Source: Collinsella aerofaciens (lineage in GTDB: Bacteria > Actinomycetota > Coriobacteriia > Coriobacteriales > Coriobacteriaceae). From it: a stretch of 64,000 nt of DNA. Location of the stretch: the NCBI RefSeq assembly GCF_015561195.1, contig NZ_JADMSU010000004.1:124001-188000 (forward strand), written 5' to 3'. Of this stretch, positions 24,391 through 33,007 are shown piece by piece (the stretch's first letter is position 1; each line of letters begins with the position of its first letter). The notes under the pieces are model-generated. The model did no database searches and was not told where the DNA came from. It worked only from the letters and a program-made list of their open reading frames with translations. The position numbers and the translations under genes are program-made.

Positions 24391-25773
24391 ATGTTTGTCG
24401 GACGCCAGAGTGAGCTTGAGTCCCTAGAAACCGCTTATCAAAAGGGTTCCTTCCAGTTTGCCGTAGTCTACGGAAGGCGCCGCGTGGGCAAAACAAGCCT
24501 GCTTCGCGCTTTTACGCAGGATAAGCCCAGTGTGATCTTCTTTACCGGGCAGCAAACCGTTGCAAGCGAAAACCTTGCGCTGCTCAGCCGCGAGATGCTT
24601 GGTAATAGTGCCGCAGGAGCAGCATTCCCTTCCATCCAGGTTGCACTCGAGTCCGTCTTTGAACGCGCCAAAGCGGAGCAAGTCATTCTGGTCATTGACG
24701 AGTATCCTTACCTCGCCGAGAGCGACCCGGGCGTGTCGTCGTGTCTGCAAACGCTTATCGACCGACACAAAGACAAGAGCAACCTGTTCTTGGTGCTCTG
24801 CGGATCGTCCATGAGTTTTATGGAACACCAGGTGCTTGGACACCAAAGTCCTCTCTATGGGCGCCGCACCATGCAGTTGCGCATCGACCCCTTTGTCGTT
24901 TTCGATGTAGCGCAAATGCTTCCCGATGCACCCATCGAGAGAATTATCGAGCTGTATTCCGTTGTCGGCGGCATGCCGCTCTATTTATCGCAGCTTGATA
25001 GCACGCGCTCCACGCAATGGAACCTTGAGCACGCTCTGTTGCGCCAAGATGCGTTTCTGTACGCCGAGCCCCAGAACTATCTGTTGCAGGAAGTCCGAAG
25101 CCCGGCTATCTACAATGGCGTCATAGCCGCCATCGCTAACGGCTGTGTACGTCCCAAGGAAATCGCCGATGTCACCCGACTCGCAACGCCACAAGTCGCG
25201 CGATTACTCGACGCATTGATTGATCTGCGAATCGTTGAACGCGTCACGCCCGTTGCCAAAGCAACAAAACGTCAGGTGGTCTATCGAATCTGCGATAACC
25301 TGTTCAGGTTTTGGTATCGATTTGTTCCGCAGTACACGGGAACAATTGAAGAGGGGCTCGGAGCCGCTGTTGCCGCGCGTATCGTCAAGCGCGATTTGTC
25401 TACCTTCGTGGGCCCCACATTTGAAGAGGTATGCCGCCAGTGGTTGATACGACAGGTCGTTGAGGGCGAGCTGGATGTACTGCCCAAGGCAATCGGCTCT
25501 TGGTGGGGCACTAACCCGGCAACGCGTCACCAAGAAGAGATTGACATTGTATTAGAGGATGCCGATGGCGAGTTCGTCGTTGGCGAGTGCAAATGGAGAA
25601 ACGAGCCCGTAGATACCGACGTTCTTGAAACGCTCGAGCGGCGCAGTGCGCTGCTGGGCCGGCCGATCAAACAGTATTACTTGTTTAGCAAGGGTGGATT
25701 TAGCGAAGCGTGTCAAAATAGAGCGGCTCAAGCAAGCAGCGCGAGGCTTGTTGGACTCGAGCAACTACTATAA
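24391..25773 (+). CDS. AAA ATPase of the archaeal-type/DUF234 family
   Basis: 460 residues; ATG at 24391 after GAGG. Walker A is GRRRVGKTS (28-36); Walker B is VILVIDEYPYLAE. Residues about 300-440 are the DUF234 part (FRFWYRFVPQYTG, FVGPTFEEVCRQWL) ending in a nuclease-like motif EEIDIVLEDADGEFVVGECKW, the D-x(n)-ExK pattern of the PD-(D/E)XK fold. A winged-helix region lies between them (CVRPKEIADVTRLA). The family is common in archaea and gut bacteria; its cellular role is unknown. A strong terminator follows. Confidence 0.85.
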   Translation: MFVGRQSELESLETAYQKGSFQFAVVYGRRRVGKTSLLRAFTQDKPSVIFFTGQQTVASENLALLSREMLGNSAAGAAFPSIQVALESVFERAKAEQVILVIDEYPYLAESDPGVSSCLQTLIDRHKDKSNLFLVLCGSSMSFMEHQVLGHQSPLYGRRTMQLRIDPFVVFDVAQMLPDAPIERIIELYSVVGGMPLYLSQLDSTRSTQWNLEHALLRQDAFLYAEPQNYLLQEVRSPAIYNGVIAAIANGCVRPKEIADVTRLATPQVARLLDALIDLRIVERVTPVAKATKRQVVYRICDNLFRFWYRFVPQYTGTIEEGLGAAVAARIVKRDLSTFVGPTFEEVCRQWLIRQVVEGELDVLPKAIGSWWGTNPATRHQEEIDIVLEDADGEFVVGECKWRNEPVDTDVLETLERRSALLGRPIKQYYLFSKGGFSEACQNRAAQASSARLVGLEQLL

Positions 25774-25774
25774 G

Positions 25775-25816
25775 AAAGGGGCTTGGAAACAGTTTTCCAA
25801 GCCCCTTTCAGTTTTT
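25775..25816. terminator. bidirectional terminator between convergent genes
   Basis: AAAGGGGCTTGGAAA (25775-25789) pairs perfectly with 25794-25808 and is followed by CAGTTTTT on the plus strand. It also overlaps the end of the minus-strand gene at 25815. Confidence 0.88.
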
Positions 25817-27434
25817 ATTCGATTCCCACCTTTTTGAGCGTATCTTTGGTGACTTCCGCAACTTGATTGGGATCGACGTGGGATTCCCCCGAAATAGTGC
25901 CGTAACCTGAGGTTGAGAAATCAAGGAAATAATATGTCCGGTAATTGTGCCCATAGCCAAATTGCTGATATAGGGCATTATAGTCCGTCTCGGAAATTTC
26001 CTTGCCCTCCGACGCACAATAGTATTCGTAGCCATTGCCCTCGCTCGGCGCAACTCCCCAGGACTCGTAGTTGCTTACAAGCGAAAAAGCATCGCTTTTC
26101 TTGCCATATACCGAAGTATTGTCCCCGGCCAAAACCTGCCTTCCAGCAAGCAATGCCGTAATAGCATTGCTCATCTCATATGTTCTTTGGCTTACGAGGA
26201 TGCTGTCGTCATCCGCTTTAATCAGCGGAAGAAACATCGTTCCTCCGTTGCTGTTATCAAGCCAATTTTGACTGTAAAGCCTCTTGATGCCACCATCAGC
26301 TGACGACCAAACCTCTACGGTGTAGGACTTCTGAAGTCCCTCCATATCTCCATTCCAGGCACTCTTTAGTTCGTCATCGCTCATACCGTTCACAACGGTC
26401 AAGAGCTCAGGCTGGCCATCCTGATCAAAATCAACGAGGTCGACAAGACAAAGCCCTCGCATCGCATAGACAGAATCAGTCACCTCAGCAATTTGCGGCT
26501 CTCCATAGCACGCGAGGTATTCCTGGCACTTTTGCTTGTAAGCGGCATGCGTAGCGGTATTGTCCGCAGCGGTGCCTCCATCCTTCTTGTCGCCTTCGCC
26601 TGTCTTTGTATCGGCCTCGTTGGCCTTAGGCACCTCGAGGGAAACCTCTTTTACGGCATCAGCGGATTTAGAGTTATCGACGGCTTTGACGGGAATACTC
26701 CACTCGACTTTTGACTTGGAGTCCTTAACGGTGAGGGTATATTTTCCCGGTTTAACATCGGGAAACTGGCTTACCGTGAAGCCCTCGTCACCCTTAACCT
26801 CAGCGTTGGTGCTGTAGCCGTTGTCGCCGTTCAGGGTCACCGAGTACTTCTTGAGTTTCTCGCCCTTTGCGTCGGTCGGGGTGATCTTGGATTCTTGGAC
26901 CACCACGATGGCCTTGTCCTGGCCGTAATGGGCAACGTCGCCGCCGGACTTGCTAAAGAACAGCAGGTAGCTAAAGATGGCAATGACTGCCAGGCCAACG
27001 ACGACACCAACGATATAGAGCGCCTTGGGCTCCTTTTTCTGTGCGGATGCATTCGCCGCAGGAGCAGGGGCTGGCGCCGCGACGGGCTTGGCGACCGGAT
27101 TGCTCAGTTTTGGTCGGTCGGCACGCACGGCTGGAATCGAAGGCGTTGCACCGGACGACACGTCGTCTTTAGGCTGGTCGTCTTCTTCGTCCGCTACGGG
27201 CTCGCTCTCCACGGGCGACTTTTCCTCCCCCGCCTCGGCACCGGCGAAAGGCTCCTTCTCCGTTTCGTCGCTAGCGAAAATCTCTTCCGCAGCCTCATTG
27301 ATAACGGAAGGTTCTTCTGCCACTTCGTTGCTGACAGAGTTCAGCACCGCCTTTGCATCTTCGAGTGCATAGCCGCACTCGGTGCAGTATCGCAAATCGC
27401 CATCAAGCTCAAATCCACAGTTGGGACAGAACAT
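25815..27434 (-). CDS. zinc-ribbon membrane protein with large extracytoplasmic domain
   Basis: 539 residues; ATG at 27434 after GGAGG, which lies inside the end of the upstream gene. Residues 3-24 are a zinc ribbon (CPNCG...CTECG), then a long acidic and Pro/Ala-rich linker, then one membrane segment at about 145-165 (VVGLAVIAIFSYLLFF). The outside part begins with an Ig-like/carrier domain (KYSVTLNGDNGYS, DVKPGKYTLTVKD) and ends with a domain containing LVDLVDFDQDGQPELLTV, a calcium-loop-like motif also seen in the 20537 gene product. Function unknown. Confidence 0.8.
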   Translation of the reverse strand: MFCPNCGFELDGDLRYCTECGYALEDAKAVLNSVSNEVAEEPSVINEAAEEIFASDETEKEPFAGAEAGEEKSPVESEPVADEEDDQPKDDVSSGATPSIPAVRADRPKLSNPVAKPVAAPAPAPAANASAQKKEPKALYIVGVVVGLAVIAIFSYLLFFSKSGGDVAHYGQDKAIVVVQESKITPTDAKGEKLKKYSVTLNGDNGYSTNAEVKGDEGFTVSQFPDVKPGKYTLTVKDSKSKVEWSIPVKAVDNSKSADAVKEVSLEVPKANEADTKTGEGDKKDGGTAADNTATHAAYKQKCQEYLACYGEPQIAEVTDSVYAMRGLCLVDLVDFDQDGQPELLTVVNGMSDDELKSAWNGDMEGLQKSYTVEVWSSADGGIKRLYSQNWLDNSNGGTMFLPLIKADDDSILVSQRTYEMSNAITALLAGRQVLAGDNTSVYGKKSDAFSLVSNYESWGVAPSEGNGYEYYCASEGKEISETDYNALYQQFGYGHNYRTYYFLDFSTSGYGTISGESHVDPNQVAEVTKDTLKKVGIE

Positions 27435-27435
27435 G

Positions 27436-28653
27436 TTAGTCCTCCTTATCGACTTTCACCGTTGTACCGTCCTTGACCTCATCGGGGGTTACTTCGGACC
27501 CCACTTGAGACCCATCATCCCAAGACGCAACCAAAATCTCGCAATTGCCGTCCGCAAAAGAACCGAGCTCATAGTCTTCGGTGCGATACACCAGTCCCTT
27601 GGATGTCACATACAAGCATGTTGAGCCCTTGATTGAATAGTCTGAAGAATTGCTCCGCATGAGCATAGAATTGTAATCAGGCGGATACTCTCTGCCCATT
27701 TCCGTAAGATACGGCCAAACTGCCGAACTCATAGAACTGGCAAGATCCTCGGTATCAATGCCAAACATGTCCTGAGGGCTGACAGTATCACCCGTATGCA
27801 AATCAAAAATAACACCAGTCACATACGTGTCGCCATGCGGACCCCATCCCGTCGAATAGCGCTCGTCACGGATACAAAAATAGTTCTCATCCATGTACGT
27901 AACCGTCACGTTTCTCGATATGCAGGGAAATTCGCCGTCGGGGTACAGCTCAGCATCTGATTGCTCATTATCTGATGCTCGATTCGTTCGCTCCGCATCA
28001 ATTTGAAGGGGCTCGAGAATCGCCTTGTTAATTTTGTCTGCGACGTCGTCTTTGGCGGAGCTCTTAAGTTGCGGATAGGACCATTCCATGTCAGTCCGCT
28101 CGCCCTGATTGAGCATAGGGTCGACCGGAGCAGACACCGTCAATGACTTTGCCTCCAACGTATAGACAACTTTTTCGGCCGCCCTCTCGTCCTTCTTGGG
28201 TCTTTCGGTCGCTTGCTCCTGTTGCACGGATTGCTGCTGGAGATTGGGCTCGATGACGTTCTTGTAGAGCATGAAAGCAGCGTAAGCGATGCCTGCCGCG
28301 GCGATAAATGCGGCGATCATGATAGCAAACTGCGGCACCAGGCGGTTACCGACCTGACAGCGTTGCATAAAGAGGTTGTACATCTGGGAGTGACCGCTAC
28401 CCGCGGTCTTCGAGACCGGCTCGGGACTCGGTTCTGCCGTGGACTCGACATTCGCGGATCCTATCGCAGAGTCCGTTTCGGTATTTGCAGACTCCAACAT
28501 GACTTCAGCGGACGAGGACTCTCGCGCCAGCGGCTCGGCGCCGGACCCTTCCTTGGCCGCAGTTTTACCCGAGAGTCCTTCCAAGGGCAGCCCGCATTCG
28601 GTACAGTACCGCGCATCGTCACTGATCTTGCTACCGCATTTGGGGCAAAACAT
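27436..28653 (-). CDS. zinc-ribbon membrane protein with DUF3298-like extracytoplasmic domain
   Basis: 405 residues; ATG at 28653 after GGAGAAG. The zinc ribbon is CPKCG...CTECG at residues 3-24. A membrane segment lies near 125-148 (IMIAAFIAAAGIAYAAFML). The outside domain has RYSTGWGPHGDTYVTGVIF and HTGDTVSPQDMFG, similar to DUF3298/RsiV-type domains. RsiV binds lysozyme, so an envelope-stress sensor role is possible but unproven. One base separates its stop from the next start. Confidence 0.8.
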   Translation of the reverse strand: MFCPKCGSKISDDARYCTECGLPLEGLSGKTAAKEGSGAEPLARESSSAEVMLESANTETDSAIGSANVESTAEPSPEPVSKTAGSGHSQMYNLFMQRCQVGNRLVPQFAIMIAAFIAAAGIAYAAFMLYKNVIEPNLQQQSVQQEQATERPKKDERAAEKVVYTLEAKSLTVSAPVDPMLNQGERTDMEWSYPQLKSSAKDDVADKINKAILEPLQIDAERTNRASDNEQSDAELYPDGEFPCISRNVTVTYMDENYFCIRDERYSTGWGPHGDTYVTGVIFDLHTGDTVSPQDMFGIDTEDLASSMSSAVWPYLTEMGREYPPDYNSMLMRSNSSDYSIKGSTCLYVTSKGLVYRTEDYELGSFADGNCEILVASWDDGSQVGSEVTPDEVKDGTTVKVDKED

Positions 28654-29010
28654 GGGCTTTCTTCTCCGATTCCCTTTAGTCTCACTGAGTCGTAAGTTAC
28701 TCACGTGCTGTACGCTACGTAGTTTAACCATTTCTTAAGCAAGCCAATGGACCGCTTGAACAGACGCATACCCACTCAAGTGACCCTATACCGGCTAGTT
28801 ATCCTGGCTCATGGCATGAGTGTCAGTGTAAGAATTTTCGCTGAACAGGTCCGCCCCCTCGAAGTCCGAGCCGATGCTCAACTTGAAGCCATTTTTTGCC
28901 GAGATGGAGAAATCGCCGCTGATATCCATATCATGCTCGCGGCCAACCGCCCTCATTTTCCGAAGTCCCACCCGTCACGTTATCAGGAGCCCGAAGTCAA
29001 AGAGATAGTA
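28654..29010. other. gene-free stretch upstream of the zinc-ribbon operon
   Basis: A 112-codon open frame on the plus strand (28747-29085) has no ribosome site, no recognisable domain and runs through a terminator, so I do not call it a gene. The stretch probably holds the promoter of the 28653 gene, but I cannot place the boxes. Confidence 0.4.
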
Positions 29011-29056
29011 AAAGCCGATTGGGGCACATGTGATTCCATATGCCCCAATCGGCTTT
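29011..29056 (-). terminator. terminator after purN
   Basis: AAAGCCGATTGGGGCA (29011-29026) and its perfect complement (29041-29056) flank a 14-base loop. On the minus strand the stem is followed by TTACTATC with a TTTT at its base. It lies 48 bases beyond the purN stop. Confidence 0.8.
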
Positions 29057-29103
29057 ATAGTCGTTTACGCCTCAGAGAAACCTAGGTGACCCGTTTACAC
29101 GCG

Positions 29104-29802
29104 CTAGCGCGCCGGGTCAACTGCCACCTTGCCGCTCTCCAGCACGTGGACGCGCCCGTCGGCGAGCATCTGCACGACCTCGGGGTACAGCACGTGCTCG
29201 ATCGCGTGGATGTGCTCCTCGAGCGTGCCGACGTCCCAGCCCTCCTCAACAGCCAGCGCGCGCTGGGCGATGATGGGGCCGTTGTCGTAGATCTCGTTGG
29301 CAAAGTGCACGGTCACACCGGTTACCTTGACGCCGCGCGCAAAGGCATCGTCGATCGCATGCGCGCCGGTAAAGCTCGGCAGCAGTGCCGGATGCAAGTT
29401 GACCACGCGGTTGGGAAACGCCGCCAGCAGCGGCGTGTGCACCATGCGCATGTAACCGGCCATGACCACATATTCGCAGCCGCGCTCGAGCAGCTCGTGC
29501 GCGATGATCTCGTCGGCGGCGATGGGGTCGGCATAGACATCCTTGGACAGCGTAAGCGTCTGGATGCCCGCGCGCTCAGCGCGCTGCAAACCCTTAGCCG
29601 AAGGACGGCTCGACACCACAAGCTCAATCGAAGCGTTGAGCTTGCCGGCGGCGATCAAATCAATCAGCGCCTGCAGGTTGGTACCCGAACCGCTGATGAG
29701 CACACCGATCTTGAGCGGCTCGGCCGTATCGGTGCCGGTCGGACGGGTGTAGGGCACAAAGCCCAGGCCCTCGACGGCAGCCATCTGCTCGTTAGCGCTC
29801 AT
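29104..29802 (-). CDS. purN: phosphoribosylglycinamide formyltransferase
   Basis: 232 residues. It transfers formyl from 10-formyl-THF to GAR, the third step of purine synthesis. The Rossmann start is KIGVLISGSGTNLQALID (about 31-48); the active-site segment is NLHPALLPSFTGAHA with the catalytic His, and DNGPIIAQ follows. A 30-residue N-terminal extension precedes the usual start. The gene overlaps the end of purM by 11 bases, which points to coupled translation. Confidence 0.95.
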   Translation of the reverse strand: MSANEQMAAVEGLGFVPYTRPTGTDTAEPLKIGVLISGSGTNLQALIDLIAAGKLNASIELVVSSRPSAKGLQRAERAGIQTLTLSKDVYADPIAADEIIAHELLERGCEYVVMAGYMRMVHTPLLAAFPNRVVNLHPALLPSFTGAHAIDDAFARGVKVTGVTVHFANEIYDNGPIIAQRALAVEEGWDVGTLEEHIHAIEHVLYPEVVQMLADGRVHVLESGKVAVDPAR

Positions 29803-30895
29803 CGGAGTACACGACCTTACCGGAGCCCTCGACGCACTCGCCCACGCGGAACGGCTTCTCGCCCAGCGCGACCAGGGCCTCGGTCACCGCGGCCTCGTCC
29901 TCGGGGGCGACGATCAGGCACAGGCCAACGCCCATGTTGAAGGTCTTGCACGCCTCGTTGGGCGCAAGCTCGGCCTGGCGCGACACATAGGTGATGACGG
30001 GCGGAACGTCCCAGCCCATCTCGGCACCGTTGCGGGTGACCACGGCGTCGACGTCGTCGGCCAGCGCGCGGTTGAGGTTCTCGGTAATGCCGCCGCCGGT
30101 GATGTGTGCGATAGCGTGCACGTTGGCGCCGCCGCGCAGCAGCTCCAGAATCGGCTTGACGTAGATGCGCGTGGGAGCCAGCAGGGCGTCTGCCAGCGAT
30201 GCGCCGCCGAGTTCCTCGAGCGGACGGCTCAGCTCCTCCGCCTTAGCGGCGGCCTCGGGCGTGCCCGGCTTAATGCCGTCGACGCCGATGACCTTGCGCA
30301 CGAGCGAGTAGCCGTTGGAGTGCACGCCGGTGGAAGGCAGACCCAGGATCACATCGCCCGGGCGGACGTTTGCGGGGTCGAGCATCTTGGGACGGTCGAC
30401 GACGCCCACGGTAAATCCGGCAAGATCGTAGTCGGCAGGAGCCATAACGCCCGGGTGCTCGGCCATCTCGCCGCCCACGAGCGCGCAACCCGCGAGCTTG
30501 CAGCCGTCGGCCACGCCCTTGATAATCTTTGCCATGTGCTCGGCCTCGATGTGGCCGATGGCAACATAGTCCAGGAAGAACAGCGGCTCGGCGCCCGAAG
30601 CCAGAATGTCGTTGACGCACATGGCGACCAGGTCCTGGCCCACCGTCTCGTGGCGATCCATGATCTGGGCGAGCACGAGCTTGGTGCCCACGCCGTCGGT
30701 ACCGCTGATCAGAATCGGGTCTTCCATATCCTTGAGCGCGGCGGCCGAGAATAAGCCACCAAAGCCACCGATACCGCCGATGACCTCGGGACGGTTGGTG
30801 TCCTTAACCATTTGCTTAATAGCGTCGACGGCGCGGCCGCCCTCGGCGGTATCGACGCCGGCGTCCTCATACGTCACATGCTTGCTGTCGCTCAT
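29792..30895 (-). CDS. purM: phosphoribosylformylglycinamidine cyclo-ligase (AIR synthase)
   Basis: 367 residues; ATG at 30895 after GGAAGG. It closes FGAM to AIR with ATP. The start KHVTYEDAGVDTAEGG and the motifs DGVGTKLVLA, GDVILGLPSTGVHSNGYSLVR and ITGGGITENLNR are typical. Second gene of the purF-purM-purN order, 156 bases after purF. Confidence 0.96.
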   Translation of the reverse strand: MSDSKHVTYEDAGVDTAEGGRAVDAIKQMVKDTNRPEVIGGIGGFGGLFSAAALKDMEDPILISGTDGVGTKLVLAQIMDRHETVGQDLVAMCVNDILASGAEPLFFLDYVAIGHIEAEHMAKIIKGVADGCKLAGCALVGGEMAEHPGVMAPADYDLAGFTVGVVDRPKMLDPANVRPGDVILGLPSTGVHSNGYSLVRKVIGVDGIKPGTPEAAAKAEELSRPLEELGGASLADALLAPTRIYVKPILELLRGGANVHAIAHITGGGITENLNRALADDVDAVVTRNGAEMGWDVPPVITYVSRQAELAPNEACKTFNMGVGLCLIVAPEDEAAVTEALVALGEKPFRVGECVEGSGKVVYSDER

Positions 30896-31051
30896 CTGGA
30901 CCTTCCTCTCCCACTACCGTCCGCCGCCCGGGCGCCAAACGGTGCTCATAGTTGCGTTCATTTCGGCGCGTGCCATAACAGCACGCGCCGTCATATCAAC
31001 AAAACAGCAGGTAAAACCTACCAAAATAAACCTGTCCCCACATGGCAGATT

Positions 31052-32722
31052 TTAGGCCTCGCCGTGCTCCTCTTCCCAGCTGCGGTCGTCGTATTTCTCG
31101 ACCACGGCGTCGTCGTCAAAGTGCAGCGGCTTGTCCAGGTTGCGGGGCTTAAAGCCCTCCATAAACTTGTCGCGGCCAAAGCTCTCGGGAATCGCCACGG
31201 GGTAGCGTCCGGTAAAGCACGCATCGCAGTAACCGCCCTTGGGCATGACCTTCAGCAGGCCCTCGACCGAAAGGAAGGCCAGCGAATCGGCGCCAATGTA
31301 CTCGCAGATCTCGTCGACCGTCTTGTTGGCGCTGATAAGCTGCGACTGCACGTCGGTATCGATACCGTAGAAGCACGGCCAGATGACCTCGGGCGAGTTG
31401 ATGCGGATATGAATCTCCTTGGCGCCGGCGTTGCGCAGCATCTTGACGAGCTGCACCATGGTGGTACCGCGGACGATGGAGTCGTCGATGACGACTAGGC
31501 GCTTGCCTTCGATGTTGTCGCGCAGCGGGTTGAGCTTCATACGCACGCCCATGGCACGCAGCTCCTGCGTAGGCTCGATAAACGTACGGCCCACATAGCG
31601 ATTCTTGATGAGGCCCTCGCCAAAGGGGATGCCGCTCTCGTGCGAATAGCCCTCCGCGGGCGGCAGGCCGGAGTCGGGCACGCCGATGACCAGGTCGGCC
31701 TCGACGGGCTCCTCATGTGCCAGCTGACGACCCATGTCATAGCGGCAGGCGTAGACGCTCTTGCCGTTCATGATGGAGTCGGGGCGAGCGAAGTAGACCT
31801 GCTCAAAGATGCAGTTAGCAGGCTCTTCGGCGGCAGGCACGCCTTGCTCGGACACAAGGCCCTCGGCGCTGATGCGCAAAATCTCACCGGGACGGACGTC
31901 GCGGACGTACTCGGCGCCCACAATATCGAGTGCGCAAGTCTCGGAGGCGACGACCCAGCCGCCGGCGCGGGTGACATGGGTGGTGGCGTCAACCGTCGCG
32001 GCGCCGTCCTGCGACGGCAGCTGCGAAACGGATGCGGCATCGGCCTGGTCCAGGCCCTCGTCCACCAGCTTGCCCAGCACGAGCGGGCGAATGCCGTGCG
32101 GGTCGCGGAATGCGTAGAGCGCCTGCTCATTGATGAGCGTCATGGCGTAGCCGCCGCGCACGAGCTCCATGGTCTTGCGAATGCCCTCGCGCAGGTGGCC
32201 CGTACGCTGGGTAAAATAGCCGATAAGCTTGGTCGCGACCTCGGAATCCGAGTTGGAGAGGAATGGCACGCCCAGCTCGATCAGCTGGCGGCGCAGCTCG
32301 TCGGTGTTGACGAGGGTGCCGTTGTGCGCGAGCGCGATAATGACGCTATTGATGGTAGAGAGGTGCGGCTGAGAGGCTTCCCAGCTCTTGGCGCCGGCGG
32401 TGCCGTAGCGCACATGACCCACGGCCAGCTGACCGGAGAGCGTCGACAAGTCGGCATTGGAGAACACGCGGTCGAGCAGGCCCAGATCCTTGCGGACCAT
32501 AACCGTACCGCCGTCACCAACGGCGATTCCCGCCGATTCTTGGCCACGGTGCTGCAGTGCACGCAGGCCAAAGTACGTCAGTCGAGCCACGTCGCGATCG
32601 GGCGCCCAGACACCAAAAACGCCGCATTCCTCATGCAGCTGGTCGGAGTCCGGATCATACGTCGACATGGCGTTCACCTGTCCCGCGGCGCGCTCGGCCG
32701 CGCGGATGGTTTCTTGAGACAT
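31052..32722 (-). CDS. purF: amidophosphoribosyltransferase
   Basis: 556 residues. It catalyses the first committed purine step, PRPP plus glutamine to phosphoribosylamine. A class II glutamine amidotransferase domain starts at Cys33 (ECGVFG), so about 32 residues are a propeptide removed to expose Cys. The PRPP-binding loop is LVVIDDSIVRGTTM. The insert between the glutaminase and transferase parts is a little longer than usual (DQADAASVSQLPSQDGA). ATG at 32722 follows GAGGGG. Confidence 0.96.
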   Translation of the reverse strand: MSQETIRAAERAAGQVNAMSTYDPDSDQLHEECGVFGVWAPDRDVARLTYFGLRALQHRGQESAGIAVGDGGTVMVRKDLGLLDRVFSNADLSTLSGQLAVGHVRYGTAGAKSWEASQPHLSTINSVIIALAHNGTLVNTDELRRQLIELGVPFLSNSDSEVATKLIGYFTQRTGHLREGIRKTMELVRGGYAMTLINEQALYAFRDPHGIRPLVLGKLVDEGLDQADAASVSQLPSQDGAATVDATTHVTRAGGWVVASETCALDIVGAEYVRDVRPGEILRISAEGLVSEQGVPAAEEPANCIFEQVYFARPDSIMNGKSVYACRYDMGRQLAHEEPVEADLVIGVPDSGLPPAEGYSHESGIPFGEGLIKNRYVGRTFIEPTQELRAMGVRMKLNPLRDNIEGKRLVVIDDSIVRGTTMVQLVKMLRNAGAKEIHIRINSPEVIWPCFYGIDTDVQSQLISANKTVDEICEYIGADSLAFLSVEGLLKVMPKGGYCDACFTGRYPVAIPESFGRDKFMEGFKPRNLDKPLHFDDDAVVEKYDDRSWEEEHGEA

Positions 32723-32763
32723 GGCATCCCCTCAGAGCCTCGTATTTTGGCGTTACCCGCCTT

Positions 32764-32769
32764 ATTATA
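32764..32769 (-). promoter_or_regulatory. probable -10 box of purF
   Basis: TATAAT on the minus strand 42 bases before the purF start. No good -35 box is visible at the expected distance. The rest of 32723-33007 holds no gene that I can support, and no purine riboswitch pattern was seen. Confidence 0.4.
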
Positions 32770-33007
32770 CGCACGGCGCGACGCGCTCCCCAGCGCATGA
32801 GCAGCGCTTTTTAAAAGCCCACCGAGCTAATAATCCGTTTTGCGGCCAAACATTTTATTGGTCTGCCCAGTGCAAGCGCCCGCGCCCCCAGGTGGCTGCC
32901 GCGTCCACCGTTGGGGATGACAAAGTTGCAATTGGGACGTTCGTCCTGTCTTTTGGCAGGTCGGCGGCGTATCCTTGTAATCTAGGACAAAGCGAGAAAG
33001 GTTCTGT

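Noticed and set aside
28747-29085. 112-codon plus-strand open frame between two operons
   Set aside because: No ribosome site, no domain, and it runs through the terminator at 29011-29056.
32723-33007. Purine riboswitch or PRPP element before purF
   Set aside because: No conserved core of a known aptamer is visible, only a -10-like TATAAT.
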